Assembly (NCBI GenBank): GCA_965221345.1
Contig: CBDCSD010000002.1
Location: 2,232,001-2,296,000, forward strand
Origin: Bin5 sp965221345
Lineage (GTDB): Bacteria; Chloroflexota; Anaerolineae; Caldilineales; Caldilineaceae
Reading direction: 5' to 3'
DNA: 64,000 nucleotides
The notes under the pieces are model-generated. The model had not been told where the DNA came from, made no database searches, and worked only from the letters and a program-made list of their open reading frames with translations. The translations under genes and the position numbers were made by a program. Numbering within the stretch: position 1 is the stretch's first letter; every line of letters begins with the position of its first letter. Shown one piece after another: positions 51,456 through 61,830 of this stretch.

Positions 51456-53225
51456 CTACTCGGTTATATAGATGAGCGAGATGTCCTGGTCATTGCCCCA
51501 GTGCCAGCCGGTGATGCCCTGGGAGTCGGGGTCGCGGATTGAGCCCTGAACCCACGACTGCATCAGGTCTCCAGCCCAACGATGGGCGATGAAAATCCCG
51601 CCGACGTCATCCAGCAGAACGCGTTCGGCATCGCGGAACATCTGGTCGCGGAGTTCCGGGTTGCCGACCATGCCGGCGGCCTCGGTGACCAAAGCGTCAA
51701 ATTCATCGTTCTTCCAGGAGTGGCGGCCGCCCGATTTCCAGACGTTGCCCAGCAGGTTGGCCGGGTCAAGGAAGTCCATGCCGTAGTCTACGGCGCCGAA
51801 TGTCAGTTGGGTAGGCTTGGCATTCAGCGCATCCATGTAGATTTTGCGGTCTACGTTGGAGATTTCGAGGTTGATGTTCAGGCACTGGGTGATGGAGGCT
51901 GCAACACCCTGATAGACGGCGGCCATGGCCGGCGCCTCGCCGCGCAGCAGCATTACCAGATCGGGGAATCCCTCGCCGCCGGGATAGCCGGCCGCGGACA
52001 AATGCTCGTTGGCCAGGTCGCAATCGTAGTTCTGATACTCTCTCAGCGTGCCCTCGGTGTCGGAAGAGGGGTAGCCGGGCATCAGCATCGAGTAGGCGGG
52101 CATCGCCTTGATCTCGCCATAGACGCTGGCAACTATGCTTTCGCGGTCAACCGCGTGGGCGAAGGCTTTGCGAACGTCCAGATTGCTGAAGGGTTCGGTG
52201 AAGGTGTCGAACAGCAGATAGTCGGTGCGGAAATCACCGAAGTGGCGCAAGTAGTTGCTGGTCATGGCCTCATCGCGCAGGATCAGTTCAAAGTCCGCCG
52301 GTGTCAGCGCGCTGTTGGGCACCTTGTCGATGTCGCCGTTCTCGTAGGCTGCAAAGAAGGTGCTGGGATCCATGAAGTGGCATTCGATACGCTTCAATAG
52401 AGGGGGGCGGAACCCTTTGTAGGTCGGGTTGGCTTCGACGACGATCTTGTTGCCAGGATCGAATTCGGCCAGGACGAAGGGGCCGGAGGAAACGGAGGTT
52501 TCCAGGCTGCTGTTGTAGAAGGGGCCGTGCTCTTCGAGGGCCTTCTTTTGCAGAGTGAACGCGAATTTCATCACCCCGGGCAAAGGCGGGAAGACATCCT
52601 CCGTCTCGACTTCGAGGGTCAGGTCATCCACCGCGCGCACACCCAGTTCCTCGGGCGGCTACTCGCCGGCGATGATCTTGCTCCAGTTCTTGATGCCGCC
52701 ATCAGCCAGGAAGCTGTAGAACCAGGAGAAGTCCCAGCCATGTTCCGGTGTTGCGGTAAGACGGAAGGTGGCCTCGTAATCATAGGCGGTCAGCGGCGTG
52801 CCGTCGCTCCAGACCTGGCCCGGCCGCAGGTGGAAAGTCCAGATCTTGCCATCTTCGGAAACGTCCCAGCTTTCAGCGGCGGCGGGAATCACATTAAAGT
52901 CCTTGTCGAGGGAGACCAAGGTATCCTGAAACAGATCGGATAGGCAGTACCGGTTGTAGACCGCTACCGAGAAATCGAAAGTGGAGGCGCTCTGGTTTAT
53001 GTCATACGCTTCCCGATAGACCTGTTCATCATAGGGCCGGGCGTCAGCTGGCAATTCCTCACCATATACGTTAACGTTGCCCCCTTCAGCTGCCTCCCCT
53101 GAAGCCTGATCCTGGGCAGCAGGTGCGGCTGCCGGCACACAGGCCTGGAGTAGCAACCCCAGTAGAAGCAGGAGGGGAAGTCCATATGCGAACCAACGGG
53201 ATCTGCGGACAGGTTGTGTTGTCAC
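51456..53225 (-). pseudogene. Peptide/solute ABC transporter binding lipoprotein interrupted by an in-frame TAG
   Basis: The frame from GTG 53225 to 51456 (590 codons, full length for SBP family 5) holds one internal TAG at 52659-52661. Before it: signal and lipobox (LLLLLGLLLQAC), then YREAYDINQSASTFDFSVAV, WTFHLRPGQVWSDGTPLTAYD and NWSKIIAGE. After it: PPEELG, VRAVDDLTLEVETE, the GPFVLAEF segment, and VRKAFAHAVDRESIV. Conservation either side of the stop is unbroken, so one base change interrupts an otherwise normal gene. GTG 53225 has AGGAGA upstream. If read through (or a polymorphism) it is functional; otherwise the operon lacks its binding protein. Confidence 0.82.
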
Positions 53226-53594
53226 TGATGTCTCCTATACTCTTTGTGAATACGAGAATGAATCGATTTCTATGGGCAGCAAATTATAGCGCCAAATATT
53301 GCACGGCGATACGAATCCAATCTACTCGGTACAGGTGCGGGGAATTCACGAAACCATCTCGGCAGACAGTTTAAGCCAGTGGTTGGCTATTTCAAAATTT
53401 CAGCGTGTCGCGCGCGCGTCATGGGTTGGCGGCGCGTGAAAACCGGGGCACCCGGTTGGCGGCCTGCATTCAGCAGGACAGTGACCCGGTGTGCCCCGGT
53501 CGTAAATCCATATTTGAGTGCGCCAGGCACTTCGTTATTCAGCAGCGTTTTCGTAAACGAGACCGTCTGGCAGCAACTTTGAATCCTACCGGCG
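53226..53594. other. Intergenic region upstream of the binding-protein gene
   Basis: No gene is supported. On the minus strand ATTATA at 53283-53288 is a TATAAT -10 box with no good -35; it lies about 60 nt before the GTG at 53225. An inverted repeat (ACCGGGGCAC ... GTGCCCCGGT, about 53442-53502) lies beyond the 3' end of the SDR gene and may be a terminator-like or processing structure. Confidence 0.4.
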
Positions 53595-54374
53595 CTACTC
53601 TGCCCAGGACCCCTTGGCCATCATGCCGCCATCTACATTTACATATTCGCCGGTCATAAAGGAGGCGGCGTCGCTGCTGAGAAAGAGCACGACCGCGGCG
53701 ATTTCTTCCGGTTTGCCGATGCGACCTATGGGGTGGTCGGCGGCAGCGGCGGAGCGGAGCGCCTCGATGTCGTGGTTTACACTTTCCAGCGCCAGGCTGG
53801 TCTCAATGGTGCCGGGATTGACCGCCAGAACGCGAATATTCTGCTCCGCATACTCGAGGGCCAGCTGCTGTGTGAGCGAGATCATGCCGCCCTTGCTGGC
53901 CGCGTAGGCCGGCACGCCCTTCATCGACTGGCGGCCCTGGACACTGGCGATGTTAATGATGACGCCGCCGCCCTGTTTCAGCATGACAGGCACCGAAAAT
54001 TTCGACATCAGGAATCCGCTTTTCAGGTTGACGGCCAGAATACGATCCCAAGTCTCCTCCGGAAATTCATGGGCGGGGAGGTAGCTGTCCACGGGCTGAA
54101 TGCCGACGTTGTTGACCAGGACGTCAACGCCGCCGCCGGCGGATGCCTGGCGCACCAACGCCTCGCAGACTGCGGTCTGAGAGACATCGGCGTTGACGAA
54201 AGTGATTGATCCGGGCAGCGAGGCGCCTTCTGCCTCAATGCGGGCGCCGGCTGCCGTGTCGATATCGGCGCTGAAAACATTGGCCCCGGCCTGGGCGAAT
54301 GCCCTCGTAACACCTTCGCCTATGCCCTTCGCGCCGCCTGTCACGATGACGGTTTTGCCGCTGAAGTCGTTCAT
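53595..54374 (-). CDS. Short-chain dehydrogenase/reductase
   Basis: NAD(P)-dependent SDR of 259 residues. VIVTGGAKGIGEGVTRAF is the TGxxxGxG cofactor motif; VLVNNVGIQPVDS is the NNxG motif; NIASVQGRQSMKGVPAYAASKGGM has the catalytic Ser and YxxxK; LAVNPGTIETSL and the C-terminal FLSSDAASFMTGEYVNVDGGM block are typical of classical SDRs (3-oxoacyl-ACP reductase or glucose dehydrogenase-like). Asp after the second strand (SADIDTAAG) favours NAD(H). The substrate is unknown. ATG 54374 lies 53 nt after the PQQ-type dehydrogenase on the same strand. Confidence 0.88.
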   Translation of the reverse strand: MNDFSGKTVIVTGGAKGIGEGVTRAFAQAGANVFSADIDTAAGARIEAEGASLPGSITFVNADVSQTAVCEALVRQASAGGGVDVLVNNVGIQPVDSYLPAHEFPEETWDRILAVNLKSGFLMSKFSVPVMLKQGGGVIINIASVQGRQSMKGVPAYAASKGGMISLTQQLALEYAEQNIRVLAVNPGTIETSLALESVNHDIEALRSAAAADHPIGRIGKPEEIAAVVLFLSSDAASFMTGEYVNVDGGMMAKGSWAE

Positions 54375-54427
54375 AGTTAATTCTCCATTGTATCAGAATG
54401 ATCGTTGTCGAAGGGAGGTACTCCCAA

Positions 54428-56545
54428 TTATCGTTCCGTTGCCAGGAAATCGGCAATTATTCGCGCTTCCTCAGCAGTGATTCCCATATCAGCCATAGTG
54501 GTTCCCGGTGCAAACTGGGAGGGATTGGCGATGAATTCGGCCAGGTTCTCCTGTGTCCAGACGATATCCAGCGCAGTCAGGGCAGCCGTTGCGGTGAAGC
54601 CGGCGACGTCACCGGCCCGCCTGCCGATCACGTCGTTCAGATGGGGCCCCACGTGATGCTCCGCAGCCAGGTTGTGGCAAACGGCGCAGCGGGCGGCGAA
54701 GAGCTCGGCGCCGGGAGAGGGGTGGTCTGCGTACACCTGCGGGTAGGGCGAAGTACTTCTCTCCGCCGCGGAGGCTGGGCGTTCGCCAAAGGTATAGCTT
54801 CCCTCCCAGACAGGGCCCTTCCAGGTGATCTCACCGCTGGGATTTTCCACGCGGACGACCTGGCCGGTGAAAGTATGTTTCAGTTCATAGTCCGGCAGCG
54901 TGCGGGTCACTAGACACACGTCCTCGTGTATAGTCACGCCGATATCATCTTCGTCAGAATTAAAGTCTAAAACATTGAAGCCGAGATGCTCATTCTCCTC
55001 GACAAGGTCGTTTGCATCAGCCGGGGTTATGTGCAAAAAGAAGCGATTCGCAAGATCTTTCTCGGTGCAAGGGCTCTTGACGTAGGTGATCCGGTTATCG
55101 TGGACAAGTATGGTGAAAGTGGAACGAATGGGCGGGTTGTCGAAATGGGCATCTTTGAGCAAGCGAATATCAGGGTCGTCTGCTGCTGCGATGATTTTGG
55201 CAAGGTCAATGCAGACGATTTCGGCGTCATAGGAATAGATTGACTCGACATCGTTGTCAGCCTGGCAGTAAACCGGTGCGCGTTGCAAGAACAGAATATT
55301 GGCAGTGTCTGTCAGGAAAGCAATGCGGCCATCCGCCATCTGCGTGATGTCACGAATGCGAGCCCCTATTTCTATCTTCTCAACATAGATTACATGCCCC
55401 TGGTGGAGACGGGCGCGGAACAAGGAATGGGAGATTAGCGATCCAATTAAAATGTCGTTTTGCCATAGGGGGAATTGCCGGCTGTCGCTTACGATTAGGT
55501 TGGATATCCCTATCGACGGAATCCAGGAAAAGACGGGCTTTTCAAAGCCGTCGTGGCGTCCTTGGGCCTTGCTGGAAGGCCATACCCTGTTTCCATACTG
55601 AGTGCCATGGGTAACGTAAGGCCATCCATAGTTAAGACCGGGTCTCAAAAGATTGAGTTCGTCGCCGCCTTGGGGCCCGTGTTCCGTTTGCCACAAGTTA
55701 CCGTCTGCATCGCGTGTAAACCCCTGTGGATTGCGGAAGCCGCCAGCAACGATTTCAACTTCGCCGCTTGCCAGTTCGATACGCAGCAGCTTGCCAAGGT
55801 GGGAGTCCGCCGCGGTGGCCGGGCCTGGTTCCTGCGTGTACCCTTCCAGGTACCAATCATAGAGGGCATGGTCACCGGTGACGAGCAGGAGATGTTCCGG
55901 ACCGTCCATCAACATGCGCCCGCCGGCCTGGATTCCCCCTCTTCCGTAGACGCCAAAGATATCTTTGTCGATACACGGATGGGCTATAAACTCAGTCTTC
56001 CAATCTTGCAACACGGTTGCGCCGGTGTCATCAGTATGCAAGGATGTAGAGGAGACTCGAAATTCTACGCAGTCACCTGTGAAGTAATGATGTGATACAA
56101 ACAGAGTGAAGATGTTTGGTTGTCGTTGGTGAAGCAGAATATCAGCGACTCGAAATCCCTTCCAGAGGACGGGGGCTTCCGAGGCGGACTCATTCATGGG
56201 GACTCTTTGCGGTAAGTATTCGACCTTTTTGTCAATCAGAGCTATGCGCCCTCTTGGCGTCACCAGCAGCAGGTCATTGCCCAGTGGTTCGATGGCGCCT
56301 CCCGAATCGGGAAAGGCTTCAAGTTCGACGACATCCAACTGAATTTCGTATAGGTGGGACCGTATGATTGGAGGCTCAGCTGCGAAGAATGCCGCTTCTT
56401 TGGCCTTGCTGCTGGCTGATTCGGCCGTAGTGGGATGCAAGAAAAGGAGCGTTACAACCAGGGCCGCGACTGAGAACAGGCTCGAAATGGAAAGCGTCCA
56501 AAGCCTCCTCACTTTAAGGGTAGAAAGGTTTCTCAACAGCGGCAT
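54428..56545 (-). CDS. PQQ-type sugar dehydrogenase fused to cytochrome c
   Basis: A 705-residue exported protein. A signal/anchor helix (LWTLSISSLFSVAALVV) precedes a soluble quinoprotein glucose/sorbosone dehydrogenase-like propeller: AIEPLGNDLLLVTPRGRI, YGRGGIQAGGRML, GFRNPQGFTRDADGNLWQTEHGP (the conserved RNPQG block), and LNYGWPYVTHGTQYG. A domain of about 120 residues (CIDLAKIIAAADD...TIHEDVCLVTRT) is inserted before a C-terminal class I cytochrome c: CAVCHNLAAEHHVGPHLNDV with CAVCH and, later, a methionine near TTMADMG as axial ligand. Substrate electrons would pass to the haem. GGAGAG precedes ATG 56545. Confidence 0.82.
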   Translation of the reverse strand: MPLLRNLSTLKVRRLWTLSISSLFSVAALVVTLLFLHPTTAESASSKAKEAAFFAAEPPIIRSHLYEIQLDVVELEAFPDSGGAIEPLGNDLLLVTPRGRIALIDKKVEYLPQRVPMNESASEAPVLWKGFRVADILLHQRQPNIFTLFVSHHYFTGDCVEFRVSSTSLHTDDTGATVLQDWKTEFIAHPCIDKDIFGVYGRGGIQAGGRMLMDGPEHLLLVTGDHALYDWYLEGYTQEPGPATAADSHLGKLLRIELASGEVEIVAGGFRNPQGFTRDADGNLWQTEHGPQGGDELNLLRPGLNYGWPYVTHGTQYGNRVWPSSKAQGRHDGFEKPVFSWIPSIGISNLIVSDSRQFPLWQNDILIGSLISHSLFRARLHQGHVIYVEKIEIGARIRDITQMADGRIAFLTDTANILFLQRAPVYCQADNDVESIYSYDAEIVCIDLAKIIAAADDPDIRLLKDAHFDNPPIRSTFTILVHDNRITYVKSPCTEKDLANRFFLHITPADANDLVEENEHLGFNVLDFNSDEDDIGVTIHEDVCLVTRTLPDYELKHTFTGQVVRVENPSGEITWKGPVWEGSYTFGERPASAAERSTSPYPQVYADHPSPGAELFAARCAVCHNLAAEHHVGPHLNDVIGRRAGDVAGFTATAALTALDIVWTQENLAEFIANPSQFAPGTTMADMGITAEEARIIADFLATER

Positions 56546-56644
56546 CGATTCTCTCCGGTCTGCTAGATTTTGCAGAGTTGCAGAGGACGCTCTTTAGAGC
56601 CAACGCCGCCGCACCGCACCCTCTGTCTGTCTCCAATCACAGCT

Positions 56645-56673
56645 ATCATAATCCTGTTCATATCCTTAAACAA
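56645..56673 (-). promoter_or_regulatory. Promoter of the PQQ-dehydrogenase/SDR genes
   Basis: Minus strand TTGTTT (56668-56673), 17 nt, TATGAT (56645-56650). It is divergent from the exporter promoter, with about 50 nt between the -35 boxes. Confidence 0.55.
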
Positions 56674-56722
56674 ATTCAGGCGCAGGTCTCAAAGAGGCAC
56701 ACGATTTCATGCTGGCTACGAT

Positions 56723-56751
56723 TTGACGGATGCCGACGGGCCTGCTATATT
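56723..56751 (+). promoter_or_regulatory. Promoter of the heterodimeric ABC exporter
   Basis: TTGACG (56723-56728), 17-nt spacer, TATATT (56746-56751). The start near 56758 leaves a leader of about 430 nt before ATG 57185; all of it holds structure rather than a long gene. Confidence 0.75.
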
Positions 56752-56822
56752 GTCGTCCACAACAACCAGAAAGCAGCGGGTGGGGCCTGAACTGGCCTGC
56801 CATTTGAACGCAAGGAGGACCG

Positions 56823-56900
56823 GTGAAAATGGATCGCGTTAGAATGTTGGTCGCAGTCAATTGCACTGCGAGCTTCGAAGGAGGAGCAAAGCACCGGTGA
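56823..56900 (+). CDS. Leader peptide ORF (25 residues) upstream of the ABC exporter
   Basis: AAGGAGG at 56812-56818 is a perfect ribosome site before GTG 56823 (or in-frame ATG 56829); the frame ends at TGA 56898-56900. The peptide is MKMDRVRMLVAVNCTASFEG then GAKHR. I know no homologue. Ten bases after the stop starts a stable hairpin (56911-56943), then a terminator (56959-56988), the arrangement of a translation-dependent attenuator. The peptide is short and basic, with no run of one amino acid codon, which argues against amino-acid attenuation and for stalling by a drug or the nascent peptide. Its expression is inferred, not proven. Confidence 0.55.
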   Translation: MKMDRVRMLVAVNCTASFEGGAKHR

Positions 56901-56910
56901 TCCTTTCCAT

Positions 56911-56943
56911 GGATGGCGGCTCGGCCTGAAGGCCGACCCATCC
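56911..56943 (+). promoter_or_regulatory. Leader hairpin after the leader peptide ORF
   Basis: GGATGG (56911-56916) pairs with CCATCC (56938-56943), and TCGGCC (56921-56926) with GGCCGA (56931-56936) around loop TGAA. It forms before the terminator is transcribed. Confidence 0.6.
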
Positions 56944-56958
56944 AGAATCGGCAAAATG

Positions 56959-56988
56959 GTCACGGTGCAGATGCCCGTGACTTTTTAG
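56959..56988 (+). terminator. Attenuator terminator in the exporter leader
   Basis: GTCACGG (56959-56965) pairs with CCGTGAC (56975-56981), extended by GC/GC around the loop, followed by TTTTT (56982-56986). It lies about 200 nt upstream of the exporter gene, so readthrough is needed for expression. Its 5' arm can pair instead with ACCG-G-TGA-T-CC at the leader ORF stop (56893-56903). Confidence 0.7.
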
Positions 56989-57009
56989 ATTGGCGTAATC
57001 CGCTACTGA

Positions 57010-57117
57010 GTCACGGGCCTGGCCTGTGGCTCTTTTGTTTTGTGCGGGCACATGCCCGGAAAAGGTAACGTGCAGCTTCGGTTTGCTCTCCCCCGACGAA
57101 CTGAAGCTGTCGTTACC
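57010..57117 (+). ncRNA. Structured distal leader of the exporter mRNA
   Basis: Three further stems follow the terminator: GAGTCAC/GTGGCTC at about 57008-57032, CGGGC-ACAT-GCCCG at about 57043-57056, and a long helix of GGTAACG (57064-57070) with CGTTACC (57111-57117) and CAGCTTC (57073-57079) with GAAGCTG (57103-57109). A 9-nt stretch GTCACGGGC (57010-57018) is fully complementary to the terminator's 3' arm. The structure ends about 50 nt before AAGGAG and ATG 57185. Confidence 0.5.
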
Positions 57118-57184
57118 GAAACAAGAGTCCCCCGTCGGGCCCAATCGCGGGGCGCAGAGTGAAGGTTGTAAGGAGTGTACGTTG

Positions 57185-59326
57185 ATGGAAGACATCGCGT
57201 CTGAAGCCCACAAGAGAGATCAGACCGGGCCGCGGCAGGGATTGCCACCCTGGCTGCGGCCGCTGCAGAGATTCTGGTCGGCCATGAGCGGCCAACCCTA
57301 TGTTAAAGAGGCAGAGGAGATGAGCGACCCGGGAATCCGACTCACATACGACCTGAAGGATACGCTGACACCCAACCGCTTTGTCGGTCTGTGGCGAATG
57401 GCGACCGGCTTTCGTACGATCTATCTTGTCGCAGTCGCGGCCGCGGGACTGGCTGCGCTCAGTCGCTCCGCGGTTTTCTATCTGCTGCGTTTCTTTGTGG
57501 ACGATGTATTGACGAGCGCCGACCGTCAGTGGCAAATACTCTGGGTGGCTGCCGGAATCATCGTCTTGGCACTCCTGCAAGGGCTGTTCTCCTTTGGCAT
57601 GGGCCGGCTGGCAGCGCAAACTGCCGAAGGAGTCGCCCGCCGGCTGCGCAACTATCTTTACGATCACATGCAAAGGCTGACCTTCACCTACCACGACACG
57701 ACGCAGACCGGTGAACTGATTCAGCGCGCCACCTCCGATGTGGACACACTGCGCCGGCTGTTCCAGGATCAACTGATCGGGATCGGTCGGACTGGCCTGC
57801 TGTTCCTGGTGAATATCAGCGCGCTGGCGCTGTTACACGGCTGGCTGGCTCTTTTGTCAATTCCAATGCTGCCAGTCGTTGCCGTGGCCTCTTTCTTCTT
57901 TTTCAAGCGAATGGAGACCGTTTTCGAGTCCTATCAGAGTCAGGACGCGGCCGTCTCCAATCGGCTGCAGGAGAAGCTGACCGGCGTGCGCGTCGTGAAA
58001 GCGTTCGCGCGCCAATCCTATGAGATCGAGCGCTTTGAAGAGGAGAATTGGGAGAAGTACCGCCGCGGCGTGAAAATTACCAACCTTCATACATTGTTCT
58101 GGCCGTTCATAGAGTTCCTGACCGGCGGCCAAATTCTGTTTGGCATGTACATGGCATCGATGATGGCTCTGAACGGCGAAATCAGCATTGGCACATATGT
58201 CGCTTTCATCGGTCTGCTCGCCGCTACGATGTGGCCTGTGCAAGGCATTGGACGGCTGGTCGCCCATGTCTCGACCGGCCTGGTCTCGTTGAACCGCGTG
58301 CAGGAGATAATTCGCCAGGAAAGGGAACTGTTGGAGGAGGGTAGTGCATCGACGAACAAGCGTCTGCGCGGCGCGCTGCAGTTCAGAAATGTGCAGTTCG
58401 CTTATGAAACGCCGGCTGCCGAGGAAAGCAAGGAAGCAAAGAAAGGAAAAGGGGCAAACAAGGACTTGCAGGAAACGCGGCGGCGAGCGTTTGCCGAACG
58501 AGGATATGTACTGCGCGACATCAACTTCGACGTCCAGCCGGGACAGGTGATCGGCCTGCTCGGCGCGACCGGATCGGGCAAGTCATCCCTGGTCAACCTC
58601 CTGCCTCGCTTCTACGACTACAGCGGCGGCAACATCACGCTGGATGGCGAAGAACTGCGGGCCTATGCGCGCGGCTTCTTGCGCAGTCAGATCGGCATCG
58701 TGCAGCAGGAGCCGTTCCTGTTCTCGACCACGATCCGCAACAACATCACCTATGGTCTGGGACGAGATGTCTCCGAAGAAGAGATGGAAGCCGCGGCCAG
58801 GGCTGCCGCAATCCATGACGTGGTTCAGACCTTCCCCAAGGGCTACGATACGCTGGTCGGCGAGCGGGGCGTGACCCTCTCCGGCGGGCAGAAGCAGCGC
58901 GTGACTATCGCACGCACCTTGCTGAAGGACCCGGCCATCCTGCTGCTGGACGACGCCACCTCCAGTGTGGACACGGCAACCGACGCAACCATCCGCGCGG
59001 CGCTGAGCCGGCTGATGCAAGGGCGGACGACTTTCATCGTCGCCCATCGTGTGCAGAGCGTCATGACGGCCGACCTGATCCTGGTGATGGAAGCAGGGCG
59101 GATTATCCAGCGGGGCAGTCACAACGAACTGGTCTCCCAGCTGGGCGTCTACCGCCAAGTATTTGAACTGCAGGTCCAGATCGAGGCCGATCTGGAACGG
59201 GAAATCGCCGAGGTGGTCGAAGCGGCAGAGGTAAAGCTGGGTGGACTTGAGGAAGGGCCGCGCGCTCCGGACGAGAACGGCCCGCCGCCTGAACCTGAAA
59301 TCCCCCACTCTGTTTCAAAGGGTTGA
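57185..59326 (+). CDS. Heterodimeric ABC exporter subunit with degenerate NBD
   Basis: A 713-residue type IV exporter half-transporter: an N-terminal 60-residue cytoplasmic segment, six helices (about 75-390), and an NBD. Walker A is GATGSGKSSLVNLLPRF, the signature LSGGQKQRVTIARTLL is intact, but Walker B reads ILLLDDATSSVD with Asp instead of the catalytic Glu, so its own site is degenerate, as in BmrC/TM287-type subunits. A 30-residue Lys/Glu-rich insertion (EESKEAKKGKGANKDLQE) precedes the NBD core strand. It is followed by the partner subunit after 3 nt. Leader attenuation probably controls both. ATG 57185 has AAGGAG 11 nt upstream. Confidence 0.9.
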   Translation: MEDIASEAHKRDQTGPRQGLPPWLRPLQRFWSAMSGQPYVKEAEEMSDPGIRLTYDLKDTLTPNRFVGLWRMATGFRTIYLVAVAAAGLAALSRSAVFYLLRFFVDDVLTSADRQWQILWVAAGIIVLALLQGLFSFGMGRLAAQTAEGVARRLRNYLYDHMQRLTFTYHDTTQTGELIQRATSDVDTLRRLFQDQLIGIGRTGLLFLVNISALALLHGWLALLSIPMLPVVAVASFFFFKRMETVFESYQSQDAAVSNRLQEKLTGVRVVKAFARQSYEIERFEEENWEKYRRGVKITNLHTLFWPFIEFLTGGQILFGMYMASMMALNGEISIGTYVAFIGLLAATMWPVQGIGRLVAHVSTGLVSLNRVQEIIRQERELLEEGSASTNKRLRGALQFRNVQFAYETPAAEESKEAKKGKGANKDLQETRRRAFAERGYVLRDINFDVQPGQVIGLLGATGSGKSSLVNLLPRFYDYSGGNITLDGEELRAYARGFLRSQIGIVQQEPFLFSTTIRNNITYGLGRDVSEEEMEAAARAAAIHDVVQTFPKGYDTLVGERGVTLSGGQKQRVTIARTLLKDPAILLLDDATSSVDTATDATIRAALSRLMQGRTTFIVAHRVQSVMTADLILVMEAGRIIQRGSHNELVSQLGVYRQVFELQVQIEADLEREIAEVVEAAEVKLGGLEEGPRAPDENGPPPEPEIPHSVSKG

Positions 59327-59329
59327 CCG

Positions 59330-61156
<1,827 letters not shown>

Positions 61157-61181
61157 CAAGCAGCCAGTCACTTCAGATTAG

Positions 61182-61219
61182 GCGCCGGTTTTCGAGAGAG
61201 AACCGGCGCTTCTTTTTTC
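61182..61219 (+). terminator. Rho-independent terminator after the exporter
   Basis: GCGCCGGTT (61182-61190), 10-nt loop, AACCGGCGC (61201-61209), then TTCTTTTTT: a perfect 9-bp stem. Confidence 0.88.
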
Positions 61220-61261
61220 TGAGGCGTTGGCACGGCGTCGGGAACACCATAATTTCCTGAT

Positions 61262-61290
61262 TTGACCTATAGGACAATCTAAAATATACT
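61262..61290 (+). promoter_or_regulatory. Promoter of the thiamine-precursor transport operon
   Basis: TTGACC (61262-61267), 17-nt spacer, TATACT (61285-61290), about 50 nt before the TPP aptamer. Confidence 0.78.
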
Positions 61291-61339
61291 GTGCACAGTT
61301 GCGCTGCGGGTGAGCGCATTTGCACCTGAAAAATCGAAT

Positions 61340-61455
61340 CGCAATCGGGAGCTCGGAAGAACTGGGCTGAGAAATCTCCTTGTGTGGCCGAATGCCGCTC
61401 TCTGGAGATGACCGACAGACCTGATCCAGGTAATGCTGGCGTAGGAAAATTAGCG
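61340..61455 (+). ncRNA. TPP riboswitch (THI element)
   Basis: The conserved halves are both present: CTGGGCTGAGAAATC at about 61362-61376 and ACCTGATCCAGGTAATGCTGGCGTAGGAAA at about 61417-61446 (given in two parts: ACCTGATCCAGGTAATG, CTGGCGTAGGAAA). A variable stem lies between (CTCTCTGGAG region). It binds thiamine pyrophosphate and should shut off the following operon through the terminator at 61490. The downstream genes are thiamine-precursor transporters, in agreement. Ends are approximate. Confidence 0.9.
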
Positions 61456-61489
61456 CAATGTTGAAGAACTGCAGATAGCACAAAACGCC

Positions 61490-61515
61490 AACCGCCTCTC
61501 AGGGCGGTTTTTTTG
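61490..61515 (+). terminator. TPP-riboswitch-controlled terminator
   Basis: AACCGCC (61490-61496), loop TCTCAG, GGCGGTT (61503-61509), run of T to 61514. It ends 20 nt before ATG 61534 and forms the expression platform. Confidence 0.85.
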
Positions 61516-61533
61516 TTTGCGAAAGGAGACAAA

Positions 61534-61830
61534 ATGTCCAACCAAGTGATTGTCGATATTGAAGTGCTTCCCGCGACGGGCGGTGATGTCTACCCAATTG
61601 TGGACCGCGCCATCGAGGTCATACAGGAATCTGGCCTCAAGTACGCAGTTGGCCCTATGGGGACTACGGTTGAGGGAGATCTTGACAGCTGTCTGGAGGT
61701 GGCCAAAGCAGCTCATCGTGCTTGTTTTGTGGACGGTGTTGAGCGTGTCGTCTCGATTATCAAGATCGGAGAGTCTTCTGGCGGGAGCACAATTGAGGGA
61801 CTGGTTTCGAAGTTTCGTGAAGAATCCTGA
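61534..61830 (+). CDS. MTH1187-type thiamine-binding (YkoF-like) protein
   Basis: A 98-residue alpha/beta protein of the YkoF/MTH1187 family: MSNQVIVDIEVLPATGGDVY, VDRAIEVIQESGLKYAVGPMGTTVEGD and RVVSIIKIGESSGGSTIEGL are the family blocks. YkoF-like proteins bind thiamine or HMP precursors. ATG 61534 has AAAGGAGAC upstream. It is the first gene under the TPP riboswitch; its TGA overlaps the permease ATG (TGATG), implying coupling. Cytoplasmic substrate capture or regulation for the transporter is an inference. Confidence 0.85.
   Translation: MSNQVIVDIEVLPATGGDVYPIVDRAIEVIQESGLKYAVGPMGTTVEGDLDSCLEVAKAAHRACFVDGVERVVSIIKIGESSGGSTIEGLVSKFREES

Noticed and set aside
3210..53225. Global reassignment of TAG to a sense codon
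   Set aside because: Many sound genes here end in TAG at the expected place (for example at 1714, 8234, 9656 and 17535), so TAG is a working stop; only two genes are interrupted by it.
57010..57018. Downstream GTCACGGGC as the antiterminator of the exporter leader
   Set aside because: It is perfectly complementary to the 3' arm of the terminator but is transcribed after the termination decision, so it cannot prevent it; the upstream pairing at 56893-56903 is the better candidate.
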